Assembly: GCA_963843385.1 (NCBI GenBank)
Contig: CAWJJY010000005.1
Coordinates: 682,001 to 746,000, forward strand
Direction: 5' to 3'
Length of the DNA stretch: 64,000 nucleotides
Source of the DNA: CAVOHU01 sp963843385
GTDB lineage: Bacteria > Acidobacteriota > Vicinamibacteria > Vicinamibacterales > JAKQTR01
The notes beneath the pieces are model-generated. The model saw nothing but the letters and a program-made list of their open reading frames with translations, was not told where the DNA came from and ran no database searches. Below are positions 9,017 to 17,290 of the stretch, in pieces. The translations under genes and the position numbers were made by a program. Position 1 is the stretch's first letter. Each line of letters starts with the position of its first letter.

Positions 9017-11086
9017 ATGAAGGCCACCAGGCGGAGATTCATCCAGACATCAGCGTTGGCAGGCGCCGGCCTCGCACTTTCCGGCCGCAAGGTGCTCGGA
9101 GCCGGCCTCGATCCAATCAAGAACCTGAGAAAGTTCGTTGCGCCCCTCCCGGGCCTTGGGCCGACGGGGATACCTGTCGCCTCAGCCAACACGTCGCTGT
9201 ACCCGGGAACCGATTTCTACCTGATCGTCGCCGGGCAGCACCGTCAGCAGATGCATCCCGATCTCCCGAGCACGAAGCTGTGGGGGTACGCCGATGCCAC
9301 CTCGCTCAACCCGAAGTTCCGCTACCTTGGACCTGCGATCGTCGCGACCAAAGGCAAGCCGGTCCGGATGAAGTTCGTCAACCTGCTTCCATCGGTCCAC
9401 CCGCTTCCGGTCGACACGACCCTGCCGGGCGCCGAGCCCGGGCAGGCCGTCAACCGGGCGGCCATTCATCTGCACGGCGGCTTCGTGCCGTGGCCAAGCG
9501 ACGGTGGCCCGTTCCATTGGATCGCGCCGAACTTCACTCACGGCCCGTCGCACATCTGGTGGCTGCCGGACCGGCTCGGGCTGCCGACCGACGATTTGTG
9601 GATTCCCAACGCGCAGACCTCGCGGCTGATGTGGTACCACGACCACGCGATGGGTATCACGCGGCTCAACGCCTACGCGGGTCTTGCGGCACCCTACGTG
9701 CTCGTCGATGACGATGAGGTCAGGCTGTTCGGCGCGTCGGGCGTGATTGCCGCGAACCAGCTCCCTGGAATCCCGCTCGTGCTGCAGGACAAGAGCTTCA
9801 AGAGCCGGGCGGACCAGTGGGGCCGCCGCGGAGATCTCGACTACCCGAGCAGCTACGGTCCGCCGGACGGCCCGGTGGGGACACCGCCTCCGATCTCGTG
9901 CGTCCCGGAGTTCTTCGCCGACACGGCCGTCATCAACGGCATGGCCTTTCCTGAACTGACCATTCCTGCCGGCGTCCACCGTTTTCGCCTGCTGAACGGC
10001 ACCCAGTCGCGTGTCTGGAACCTGCAGCTGTACTACGAGCGGGAATCGAGCGGGGATCCGACCAACCGCAAGGGCCCCGACTTCATCCAGATCGGCACCG
10101 AGGGCGGGTTCCTTCCCCGGCCGGTCATCGTCTCGTCGGGCAATCCCATCGACGTCGACAAGTACCTCGCGCACGACCAGACGGGATACAGCCTGGTGCT
10201 GGGCGGAGCCGAGCGTGCGGACGTGCTCATCGACTTCAGCGAGTGCGCCGGGGCGAGCTTCATCCTCTACAACGACGCGCCGGCACCCTTCCCGATGGGC
10301 GATCCTGCGTCGCCCTTCGACAATGACTACTTCACGGGCCACGGGGCGCCCGACAGCGCGCACGGCCCGAATACGCGGACGCTGATGCGCATCAGGATTA
10401 CGCCGGCCGTCTATTCGGGCCCGACGCTGAGCACGGGCCTGCTCGACCTGCTCGCCACCGAGCTTGGGCTGGTCGATCTCGGCCTGCTGATCCAGGACAG
10501 CGTGATCGGCAGCGTGTTCGAGATCCCGCCCAATGCCAATCAACGGATCAAGACGCTGAACGAGGGATTCGACGAATTCGGCCGGCTTCAGCAGTTTGTC
10601 GGCACAACCGACTCCTCCATGGGTGCGGGCGGCACGAAATACGGAACGGAGTACATGGATCCCCTCACCCCGGACGATCAGCCGGCCAGGGGCTCAATCG
10701 AAGTGTGGGACATCTACAACACGACGGGAGACGTTCACCCGATTCACATCCACCTGGTGAACGCTCAGGTCATGGGCCGGGCGCCGTTCGCGCAGGATGA
10801 GGAAGGCAACCCGGTGGGCGGCGTCTTCACGCCAAGCGGGCCATTCATCCCGCCAGACCCGAACGAGCGCGGATACAAGGAGACCATCAGGATGAACCCC
10901 GGCGAAGTCACGAGGCTCATCATGAAGTTCGACCTGCCGCCGGACCCGGTCGTGAACGTGCGTGGACACAACCGGACCGTGCACGTGCCGATGAGTCCGA
11001 GGACCGGCGGCCACGAGTACGTGTGGCACTGCCACATCCTCGAACACGAGGAGCACGACATGATGCGGCCGCTGGTCGTGGTGTAG
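9017..11086 (+). CDS. Multicopper oxidase with Tat-type signal
   Basis: A 689-residue laccase/bilirubin-oxidase/CotA-like multicopper oxidase. The N-terminus MKATRRRFIQTSALAGAGLA is a Tat-like signal (RRRFIQ), consistent with export of a folded copper enzyme. All four copper motifs are present: HLHGG (H151, H153), WYHDHAM (H208, H210), HPIHIH (H574, H577, H579) and HCHILEHEEHDMM near the C-terminus (H671, C672, H673, H677, axial M682). It should therefore hold a type 1 site plus a trinuclear cluster and reduce O2 to water; the electron donor is unknown. GGGAGGAGA precedes the ATG at 9017. No copper chaperone or efflux gene is adjacent. Confidence 0.92.
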   Translation: MKATRRRFIQTSALAGAGLALSGRKVLGAGLDPIKNLRKFVAPLPGLGPTGIPVASANTSLYPGTDFYLIVAGQHRQQMHPDLPSTKLWGYADATSLNPKFRYLGPAIVATKGKPVRMKFVNLLPSVHPLPVDTTLPGAEPGQAVNRAAIHLHGGFVPWPSDGGPFHWIAPNFTHGPSHIWWLPDRLGLPTDDLWIPNAQTSRLMWYHDHAMGITRLNAYAGLAAPYVLVDDDEVRLFGASGVIAANQLPGIPLVLQDKSFKSRADQWGRRGDLDYPSSYGPPDGPVGTPPPISCVPEFFADTAVINGMAFPELTIPAGVHRFRLLNGTQSRVWNLQLYYERESSGDPTNRKGPDFIQIGTEGGFLPRPVIVSSGNPIDVDKYLAHDQTGYSLVLGGAERADVLIDFSECAGASFILYNDAPAPFPMGDPASPFDNDYFTGHGAPDSAHGPNTRTLMRIRITPAVYSGPTLSTGLLDLLATELGLVDLGLLIQDSVIGSVFEIPPNANQRIKTLNEGFDEFGRLQQFVGTTDSSMGAGGTKYGTEYMDPLTPDDQPARGSIEVWDIYNTTGDVHPIHIHLVNAQVMGRAPFAQDEEGNPVGGVFTPSGPFIPPDPNERGYKETIRMNPGEVTRLIMKFDLPPDPVVNVRGHNRTVHVPMSPRTGGHEYVWHCHILEHEEHDMMRPLVVV

Positions 11087-11137
11087 GACCTCCTGCGCCC
11101 TCCGTCGCAGAACGGCGACCGGGGGCGCGCGTACCGA

Positions 11138-11166
11138 GGGCGACGGCCGGATGCCGGCCGTCGCCC
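11138..11166 (+). terminator. Hairpin terminator of the multicopper oxidase gene
   Basis: A perfect 13-bp stem: GGGCGACGGCCGG (11138-11150) and CCGGCCGTCGCCC (11154-11166) around the loop ATG. It lies 52 bp after the stop codon. The following bases lack a clean T-run. Confidence 0.65.
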
Positions 11167-11213
11167 AATCCTCCCTGGCGTGCTTCGAACATCCCCACCT
11201 ACGGCCGTCACGC

Positions 11214-11219
11214 TATAAT
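11214..11219 (+). promoter_or_regulatory. Putative -10 element of the MBL-fold gene
   Basis: TATAAT lies about 100 bp upstream of the ATG at 11320, just after the terminator of the previous gene. No good -35 is found at 16-18 bp, so this is a -10-only call. Confidence 0.35.
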
Positions 11220-11319
11220 CTGGCCCGGAACATTCAGGCAGACCTCGTCCGCTCTCTCTGCCTCGCCGCGGGACTGGACGAGTTGCAGGCTGCGCCCTAC
11301 AGGGGCCAGGAGACGAAAG

Positions 11320-12204
11320 ATGATCGGTTCAGGGCGACTGTCGGTTCTCGCGCGGGTCATCGCCGCGGGAGCGCTGATCGGGATGGGAACCATCGCGGCA
11401 AGGGGCCAGGCCGGGCCGGGTGCGCGAGTCGATTCCGGGCCCGCCTTCGAGGTCTACGCGATTCGGTACGCGACCTCACCGGGCTTCGCCGTGTCGTCGC
11501 TCGTCGCCGGAGCCGATCCATCCAGAAAAATCGACCTGCCGTTCATGGTCTGGGTGCTGAAGGGCCCGGGCGGCAGGAACATCCTGGTGGATGCCGGCTC
11601 GTACAAGGGACCGACCTTCGAACGCTGGAAACTGGTCGATGTCGTCAAGCCGTCCGAGGCCATCGGGAAGGTCGGGCTGCAGCCCGGCGACATCACCGAC
11701 ATCGTTGTCACCCACGTCCATTGGGATCACATCGGCGGCCTGGACCTGTTTCCGAAGGCCCGGGTCCACATCCAGCGCGAGGAATTCACCCACTACGTGG
11801 ACGACCAGGGAAAGCCGAAGGACCGCACCATCACCGTTGAAGACGCGGCGGTGCTCGCCGGGCTCCACGCGCAGAATCGGCTGGACCTGGTGAACGGGGA
11901 CGCGCAACAGATCGTCGACGGCGTCACCGCCTATACCGGCGGCAAGCACACGTTCGCGTCGCAGTATGTCGGGGTTCGGACGCGCGCGGGCACGGTCGTG
12001 GTGGCGTCCGACAACGTGTACCTCTACGAGAATCTCGAGAAGCACCTGTCGCTGGCTCAGACTTCGGACCCGAGCGCCGATCTCCGCGTTCAGGAGCGGA
12101 TGCTCCGCCTTGCGTCGAGCCCGCGCCTGATCGTACCGGGCCACGACCCCGCGGTGTTCGAGCGATTCCCCAAGCCCGGCAACGGCGTCGCCCGAATCGA
12201 CTGA
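11320..12204 (+). CDS. Exported MBL-fold metallo-hydrolase (N-acyl-homoserine-lactonase-like)
   Basis: A 294-residue metallo-beta-lactamase-fold protein with a signal peptide (residues 1 to about 30, ending near ARGQA). The binuclear zinc motif is H132-V-H134-W-D136-H137, followed by YTGGKHTFASQY and VPGHDP, which supply later metal ligands. The lay-out (LPFMVWVLKGPGGRNILVDAG before the zinc motif) resembles the AHL-lactonase-like MBL subgroup, but that subgroup contains many unrelated hydrolases and no substrate is shown. CCAGGAGA lies just upstream of the ATG at 11320. The stop is 55 bp from the convergent kinase gene. Confidence 0.85.
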   Translation: MIGSGRLSVLARVIAAGALIGMGTIAARGQAGPGARVDSGPAFEVYAIRYATSPGFAVSSLVAGADPSRKIDLPFMVWVLKGPGGRNILVDAGSYKGPTFERWKLVDVVKPSEAIGKVGLQPGDITDIVVTHVHWDHIGGLDLFPKARVHIQREEFTHYVDDQGKPKDRTITVEDAAVLAGLHAQNRLDLVNGDAQQIVDGVTAYTGGKHTFASQYVGVRTRAGTVVVASDNVYLYENLEKHLSLAQTSDPSADLRVQERMLRLASSPRLIVPGHDPAVFERFPKPGNGVARID

Positions 12205-12259
12205 CCCGCCGCCAGGACGCCGCCCCGAATGCGGGAATGAAGCGGCCCCGGCTTCGTGA

Positions 12260-14863
12260 TCAGTTGATGGCGCCATCACCGATCGCCGCGCGGCCGGGCT
12301 TCTTCAGGCTCGCTGAGGATCCACCCGGTCGGCATGCCCGGATCGCCGAAATCAGGTCTTCGGATGGCCCGCCTTTGGCCAGGCATCCCACCGCTCCCGC
12401 TTTCAGGAGACCGGTCGCGACATCGGAAGCGATGTGCATCGTCAAACCGATGACCTTGGTCAGCGGCAACTCGCCGACAATGATCTCGGTGGCCTCGATG
12501 CCGTCCATGACCGACATGTTGATGTCCATGATGACCACATCCGGCTTGATCTGGCGGGCAAGTTCGACGGCCTGTTCTCCGTCGGCGGCCTCCCCGACCA
12601 CCTCGATGTCGGGCTCGAACTGCAGGAGGCTGATCAACCCCTGGCGCAGGATCGTGTGGTCGTCGGCCAGCAGCACGCGGACGGGCCGGCCCTTGGCCCG
12701 AACGTGAAGCGTTGCGGGCTCCAGGGGCGGCGGCGGAGCGATTGGCTGATCCAGGCCCAGGTCGACCGCCTGGGGCAGCGGCGCGAGCAGGATGAGGCGA
12801 GCCCCATTGCCGGGCTCGCTCTCGATCTCGAGCCGGCCGCCCACGTGAGCCAGGCGCTGCTGAATGCTGAAGAGGCCGAACCCACCCGTGGCGCGCCGCG
12901 ACTCGATGACCGTCGGATTGAATCCAATCCCGTTGTCCTCGACGACGATCTTCGTCCACCGGTTCGGCGTCTGCATCATCACGATGTCGGCCTGACGTTC
13001 GCCGGAGTGCTTGACGGCATTGAGGAGCAGCTCGCGCACGGATTCGAAGAGCAGGATGCGGAGATTCTCGTCGGGCGGCTCAGCGGAACGGTCTGAGCGG
13101 ACCCGCACTGTGAATCCGTGCTTCTCCTGCATGCGGGCGGCCAGCCACGACAGCCCGGCCACCAGACCCGCCTGGTGCAGGATGGGCGGGCTCAGCTCGA
13201 CGGCCAACGACCTCGAGGCCGCGATGGCCTCGGTGATGATGGACTCGGTGCCCTGGACGACAGAGGGTATCAAGCGGACATCGGCGCGTTTGATCATGCC
13301 GAGCTGCATCTGCGCCGCCACGAGCAGTTGCTGAATGTGGTCGTGCAGGATCGAGGCCAGCCGCTTGCGCTCCCGCTGCTCGGTCTGCGTCAGCTCGGAA
13401 GCCAGCGCCCGAAGCTGGTCCGCCAGGTGCTGCACCTCGCCGGTGCGCTCGATGACGCGCCTTTCGAGCGTGGCGTTCAGCTCCCGCACGGCATCCTCGG
13501 CTTCGACCCGCGCGGTGTCGTCCTGAACCAGCGAGAACACCGATGCCATGCGCCCGTTGACGTCCAGCTGCACGGAGTTGTGCCAGGTGCAGTGGATGAT
13601 TCGGCCGTCCTTGGTCACGTTGCGATTGGACGAGACGATCTTTCGGGTCTCGCCGTCGGTCAGCCGCTCCATGACGCGGGCGACAATGGGAATGTCGGGC
13701 TCGTAGATCGTGTGGAGGTCCGCGATGGCGCGACCAAGGGTCTCGGCCGGGCTCCAGCCGAAGATCTTCTCCGCCTCGCCGGCCCAGCGCGTCACGACGA
13801 AGTCGGCGTCCCATTCGACAACGGCCAGCCCTGCATTTTCGACATGGGAGCGGTACCGCGCTTCGGTCTCAGCCAGCGCGACGTGCGCACGTTCGACCTG
13901 TTGCCGCGCGGCGAGCGCGTCGTCCATCAGGTTGAGTGCCGCCCGGCGTGAGTCCTGGAGTTCGGAGTTGGCGGTGTGCAGCTCCAGGTTGATCGACCGA
14001 AGCGACTCCTGGGCCTTCCGGCGCTCGGAGATGTCGTTGATGAACGAATAGTAGTACTCGGGTCGTCCTTCGATGTTCTTGACGATGTGGACGAACAGTT
14101 CGACTGGAACCCGTGTACCGTCTTTCCGCACGAACTGCTTCTCGTAACGGACCGGAACGCCCGTCCGGTTGAGTTCGTCGAGTTTCTCGCGCTCCCGTTC
14201 GGCCCACTCGGGCGGCGTCATATCGATCGCCCGGCCGGCCGATCGAAGCTCGTCGGCGGTGTAGCCCGTCAGGTCTTCGAACGCCCGGTTGACCTGGCCG
14301 ATTCTCCCGTCGGGGTAACCGACGGCAAACGCCTGGGACGCGCCTTCGACGACGCTGGCGAGGAAGCGCTCGCGGTCGGTTGACGCTCTCAACGCTTCGG
14401 CGCTCTCGCGAAGCGCGCGTTCCCGTTCGTAGGCGGCGGCCTGGCGGCGGTCGCGACGGTACAACTCGGCGACCGTACTCATCATCACGCCCAGCGCAAC
14501 GAACAGCGTCAGCGCAAGACGGTCAACCGGCGAAATGACGGCAATCTGGCCGAGCGGAGGCATGATCGAATAGTCCACCACCACGGCCGAGAGGACCGTG
14601 GTGAGGAGCCCGGGCCCGAATCCTGCTATCAGGCTGACGAGCATCACCACGGGGTAATAGGTGATGAAGGTGGGCAAGCCCGGGCCCACCTCCGCTTCCA
14701 TGTACCAACGCCACACGGAGGCAAAGCCCACCCCTGCCACCGCCCCGCCGTAGCGGAGGGTCCACAGCCAACCGGCGTGTCCTTCGCCGCTGAGCACGCG
14801 CTGGAGCCGTGTTCTGATGGTCCTGACGGCGTTCGCGATGCCGCCCTGGAGTCCATTCGTCAT
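12260..14863 (-). CDS. Hybrid sensor histidine kinase: membrane sensor, two PAS, HisKA_3, HATPase, receiver
   Basis: About 867 residues. Membrane helices occupy roughly residues 37-130 (DUF4118-like). PAS domain 1 is about 165-285 and PAS domain 2 about 335-455. A coiled linker leads to a NarL-class dimerisation box with phospho-acceptor H507 (ILHDH), then a HATPase with EDNGIGFN. The C-terminal receiver (from about residue 729) has LLADDH and phospho-acceptor D780 in IMDINM, but no DNA-binding HTH follows, so the output partner must be encoded elsewhere. GGAG lies six bases upstream of the start at 14863; an upstream ATG at 14908 is possible. The ligand is unknown. Confidence 0.88.
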   Translation of the reverse strand: MTNGLQGGIANAVRTIRTRLQRVLSGEGHAGWLWTLRYGGAVAGVGFASVWRWYMEAEVGPGLPTFITYYPVVMLVSLIAGFGPGLLTTVLSAVVVDYSIMPPLGQIAVISPVDRLALTLFVALGVMMSTVAELYRRDRRQAAAYERERALRESAEALRASTDRERFLASVVEGASQAFAVGYPDGRIGQVNRAFEDLTGYTADELRSAGRAIDMTPPEWAEREREKLDELNRTGVPVRYEKQFVRKDGTRVPVELFVHIVKNIEGRPEYYYSFINDISERRKAQESLRSINLELHTANSELQDSRRAALNLMDDALAARQQVERAHVALAETEARYRSHVENAGLAVVEWDADFVVTRWAGEAEKIFGWSPAETLGRAIADLHTIYEPDIPIVARVMERLTDGETRKIVSSNRNVTKDGRIIHCTWHNSVQLDVNGRMASVFSLVQDDTARVEAEDAVRELNATLERRVIERTGEVQHLADQLRALASELTQTEQRERKRLASILHDHIQQLLVAAQMQLGMIKRADVRLIPSVVQGTESIITEAIAASRSLAVELSPPILHQAGLVAGLSWLAARMQEKHGFTVRVRSDRSAEPPDENLRILLFESVRELLLNAVKHSGERQADIVMMQTPNRWTKIVVEDNGIGFNPTVIESRRATGGFGLFSIQQRLAHVGGRLEIESEPGNGARLILLAPLPQAVDLGLDQPIAPPPPLEPATLHVRAKGRPVRVLLADDHTILRQGLISLLQFEPDIEVVGEAADGEQAVELARQIKPDVVIMDINMSVMDGIEATEIIVGELPLTKVIGLTMHIASDVATGLLKAGAVGCLAKGGPSEDLISAIRACRPGGSSASLKKPGRAAIGDGAIN

Positions 14864-15240
14864 CAAGGTCTCCGCCTCTTGCGTCGGTCGGCGAGTCGGG
14901 CTTGTCATCGTTCCCCGCCGCAGCAGGTCCGCACGCGCCGGCTTGCGCGACGCCAAGGGCATATTATGCGCCCGGCCGGGGGGGCGGCAAAGCCACTTCG
15001 ACCCGGCGGATGCCTCGTCCCGTGCCGGCCGGGGCGGGGACGGACAGATGCGTCCCCGGGCCGCACGGGCTGGCCGGTCGCGCGTCACATGCCGCATCCG
15101 GGCGCGCGGATCGGGCGCACTGTGGTACTCTCTGGCGTTCAACCGGGCGGCCTCTACGGCGGCGTGCCAGGCGCCCCCTTGGCGCGGTCGTCGTGCGCCC
15201 GAATGTTGGCATTCATTCAAGCTACCTGAGGAGGATGAGA
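14864..15240. other. Divergent gap between kinase and M14 genes
   Basis: A 377-bp gap. A TATTAT at 14962-14967 (CATAAT-like on the other strand) could be a -10 for either direction, but no -35 at the right distance is visible. A gene here is not supported. Confidence 0.35.
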
Positions 15241-17259
15241 GTGCGGACTGCCCGAACACATCTCTGCGGCGGATGGTTCCGCGCGGCGGCGCTCGTGGCT
15301 GCTGTGCTGTCGCTGGAGCCGGTCTCTGCCGGATCGGTCAATGTCGCGACGTATCACAACTTCCAGGACCTCACCGCTGCGCTCAAGGCGATCGCCGCGT
15401 CACATCCGGATATCGCCAGGCTGGCGACCATCGGCAAGTCCTCCGAGGGACGCGACATCTGGGCGATCGAGCTGGCGAACCCGGCCGGTACTCCGGTCGG
15501 ACAACGGCCCGGCCTGCTCGTGGCCGCCAACCTCGAGGGCGATCACCTGGTCGGCAGCGAGATCGCGTTGTACCTCGCCGATTACCTGGCTGAATCGTAC
15601 GCCACCGATGCGACGGTCAAGCAGCGTCTCGATAATCACGTCGTCTACATCGTGCCGAGGGTCAACCCGGACGGGGCCGAGCTGATGTTCGCCGCCGTCA
15701 AGACTGGCCGCCGGACCAACGCGACCTCGTTCGATGCCGACAACGACGCGCGGGCGGACGAAGACGGCCCGCAGGATCTGAACAAGGACGGCGTGATCAC
15801 GGTGATGCGCGTGAAGGATCCGAAAGGCCCGTACATGATCGACCCGGCGGATCCGCGTCTGATGAAGCGCGCCGATCCGGCCAAGGGCGAGGCCGGCGGC
15901 TATGCGATCTACTGGGAGGGCACCGACAGGGACAATGACGGGTTCATCGCCGAAGATGGTCCCGGCGGCGTGGACATCAACCGGAACTTCCAGCACCAGT
16001 ACCCGTACTTCCAGCCCGATGCCGGCCGGTACATGACGAGCGAAGCCGAAACGCGCGCGATGCTGGACTACGTGCTCAAGCACGCGAACATCGCCGCGTT
16101 CCTCACCTTCGGAGAGAGCGACAACCTGGTCGTACCGCCGGGGCGGCGTGGCGAGTTGGGGCCGGCCGCAGCAATCAGCCTGATCGAGTTCGCCGATCGC
16201 AGCATTGCGGAGTCTCGCCGGAACGGGATGTTCCAGGATGCGGGCGGATTCGGCGGGCGGGGCGGACGCGGGGGCGGTGACTTCGGGGGCGGAGGCGGCG
16301 GAGGACGGGCGGGCGCGGCCGCGCAGCCCTCGGGCGGCCGAGGCGGTGCCGGTAGGGCTCCGGCCACCACGATCAGCCCCACCGACATCGAGTACTTTCT
16401 CACCGTCAGCGATCAATACCGCCAGATGACCGGACTGCGCAGCGCTCCGCCGGTACGCACGCCGGCCGGCGCGTTCTTCGAGTACGGCTACTTCCAGTAC
16501 GGCGTACCGTCGTTTTCGACGCCGGGATGGGGCCTGCAGCCTCGGGCAGCGGCGGCGCCGTCCGAATCAAGCGATGACCGGGCCGATCTCCGCGGCGGGC
16601 CGATCGCTCAGCAGGGAAGCGGCCAGCGCGGACAGGGCGGCGGACGAGCCGGCGCCGCTGGTCAGCCCGGCGGGCGGGGCGGCGCTGCGCAGGCGATCGG
16701 CGGGGATGCCGCCGGGCCGGCGTACATCGATCAGCGGCTGCTGCGATGGCTGGACGCCGAGAAGATTGACGGGTTCGTGAAATGGACGCCCTTCAAGCAC
16801 CCGACCCTCGGCGAGGTCGAGATCGGCGGTTTCAAGCCCTACCTCGTCAGCAACCCGCCAGCCGACCGGATCCCGGACCTGGCAGCAGGCCACGCGAAGT
16901 TCGTGCTGTATCTCACGTCACTGTTTCCAAAGGTCAGGATCGCCAGTTCCGAGGTGACCGCCCACGGAGCGGGAATCTTCCGGATCAAGGCGCAGGTCGT
17001 GAACACCGGCTACCTGCCGACGTCCCTGGCGCACGGCGTCGTGTCGGGATCGGTCAAACCGACCATGGTGCAGATCGGTGTCGATGCCAAGGACATCATT
17101 GCAGGCAACGAGAAGACGAACTTCATAACGGCACTCCCCGGATCTGGCGGCCTGCAAAGCTACGAGTGGGTCGTGAAGGGAAAACCCGGGAGCACCGTCA
17201 CGCTGAATGTCGTGTCGCAGAAGAGCGGCCGCGACAGCGTGACAGTGACCCTCAAGTAG
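15241..17259 (+). CDS. M14-like secreted protein lacking the canonical catalytic residues
   Basis: About 672 residues with a signal peptide (to about residue 31, PVSAG). The fold is clearly M14 (GRDIWAIEL, VNPDGAEL, DINRNF). Against its neighbour at 17291, the key residues differ. The HxxE zinc pair reads E99-G-D-H102, the third histidine is replaced in TFGESDN (G291), and the glutamate of SFSNELW is lost in SFSTPGW. It may be a pseudoenzyme, or use a different metal site. EF-hand-like acidic loops (DRDNDGFIAEDG) and a Gly-rich insert (about residues 335-372) are present. AGGAGG at 15229-15234 abuts the ATG at 15235, so the GTG at 15241 has better spacing. It is the first gene of a pair. Confidence 0.8.
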   Translation: MRTARTHLCGGWFRAAALVAAVLSLEPVSAGSVNVATYHNFQDLTAALKAIAASHPDIARLATIGKSSEGRDIWAIELANPAGTPVGQRPGLLVAANLEGDHLVGSEIALYLADYLAESYATDATVKQRLDNHVVYIVPRVNPDGAELMFAAVKTGRRTNATSFDADNDARADEDGPQDLNKDGVITVMRVKDPKGPYMIDPADPRLMKRADPAKGEAGGYAIYWEGTDRDNDGFIAEDGPGGVDINRNFQHQYPYFQPDAGRYMTSEAETRAMLDYVLKHANIAAFLTFGESDNLVVPPGRRGELGPAAAISLIEFADRSIAESRRNGMFQDAGGFGGRGGRGGGDFGGGGGGGRAGAAAQPSGGRGGAGRAPATTISPTDIEYFLTVSDQYRQMTGLRSAPPVRTPAGAFFEYGYFQYGVPSFSTPGWGLQPRAAAAPSESSDDRADLRGGPIAQQGSGQRGQGGGRAGAAGQPGGRGGAAQAIGGDAAGPAYIDQRLLRWLDAEKIDGFVKWTPFKHPTLGEVEIGGFKPYLVSNPPADRIPDLAAGHAKFVLYLTSLFPKVRIASSEVTAHGAGIFRIKAQVVNTGYLPTSLAHGVVSGSVKPTMVQIGVDAKDIIAGNEKTNFITALPGSGGLQSYEWVVKGKPGSTVTLNVVSQKSGRDSVTVTLK

Positions 17260-17290
17260 TCGAGCGACAGAACTCCCGGAGGACATATCG

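Noticed and set aside
9182..10543. 453-residue minus-strand frame opposite the multicopper oxidase
   Set aside because: The copper oxidase reading explains the DNA fully; the mirror frame has no motifs.
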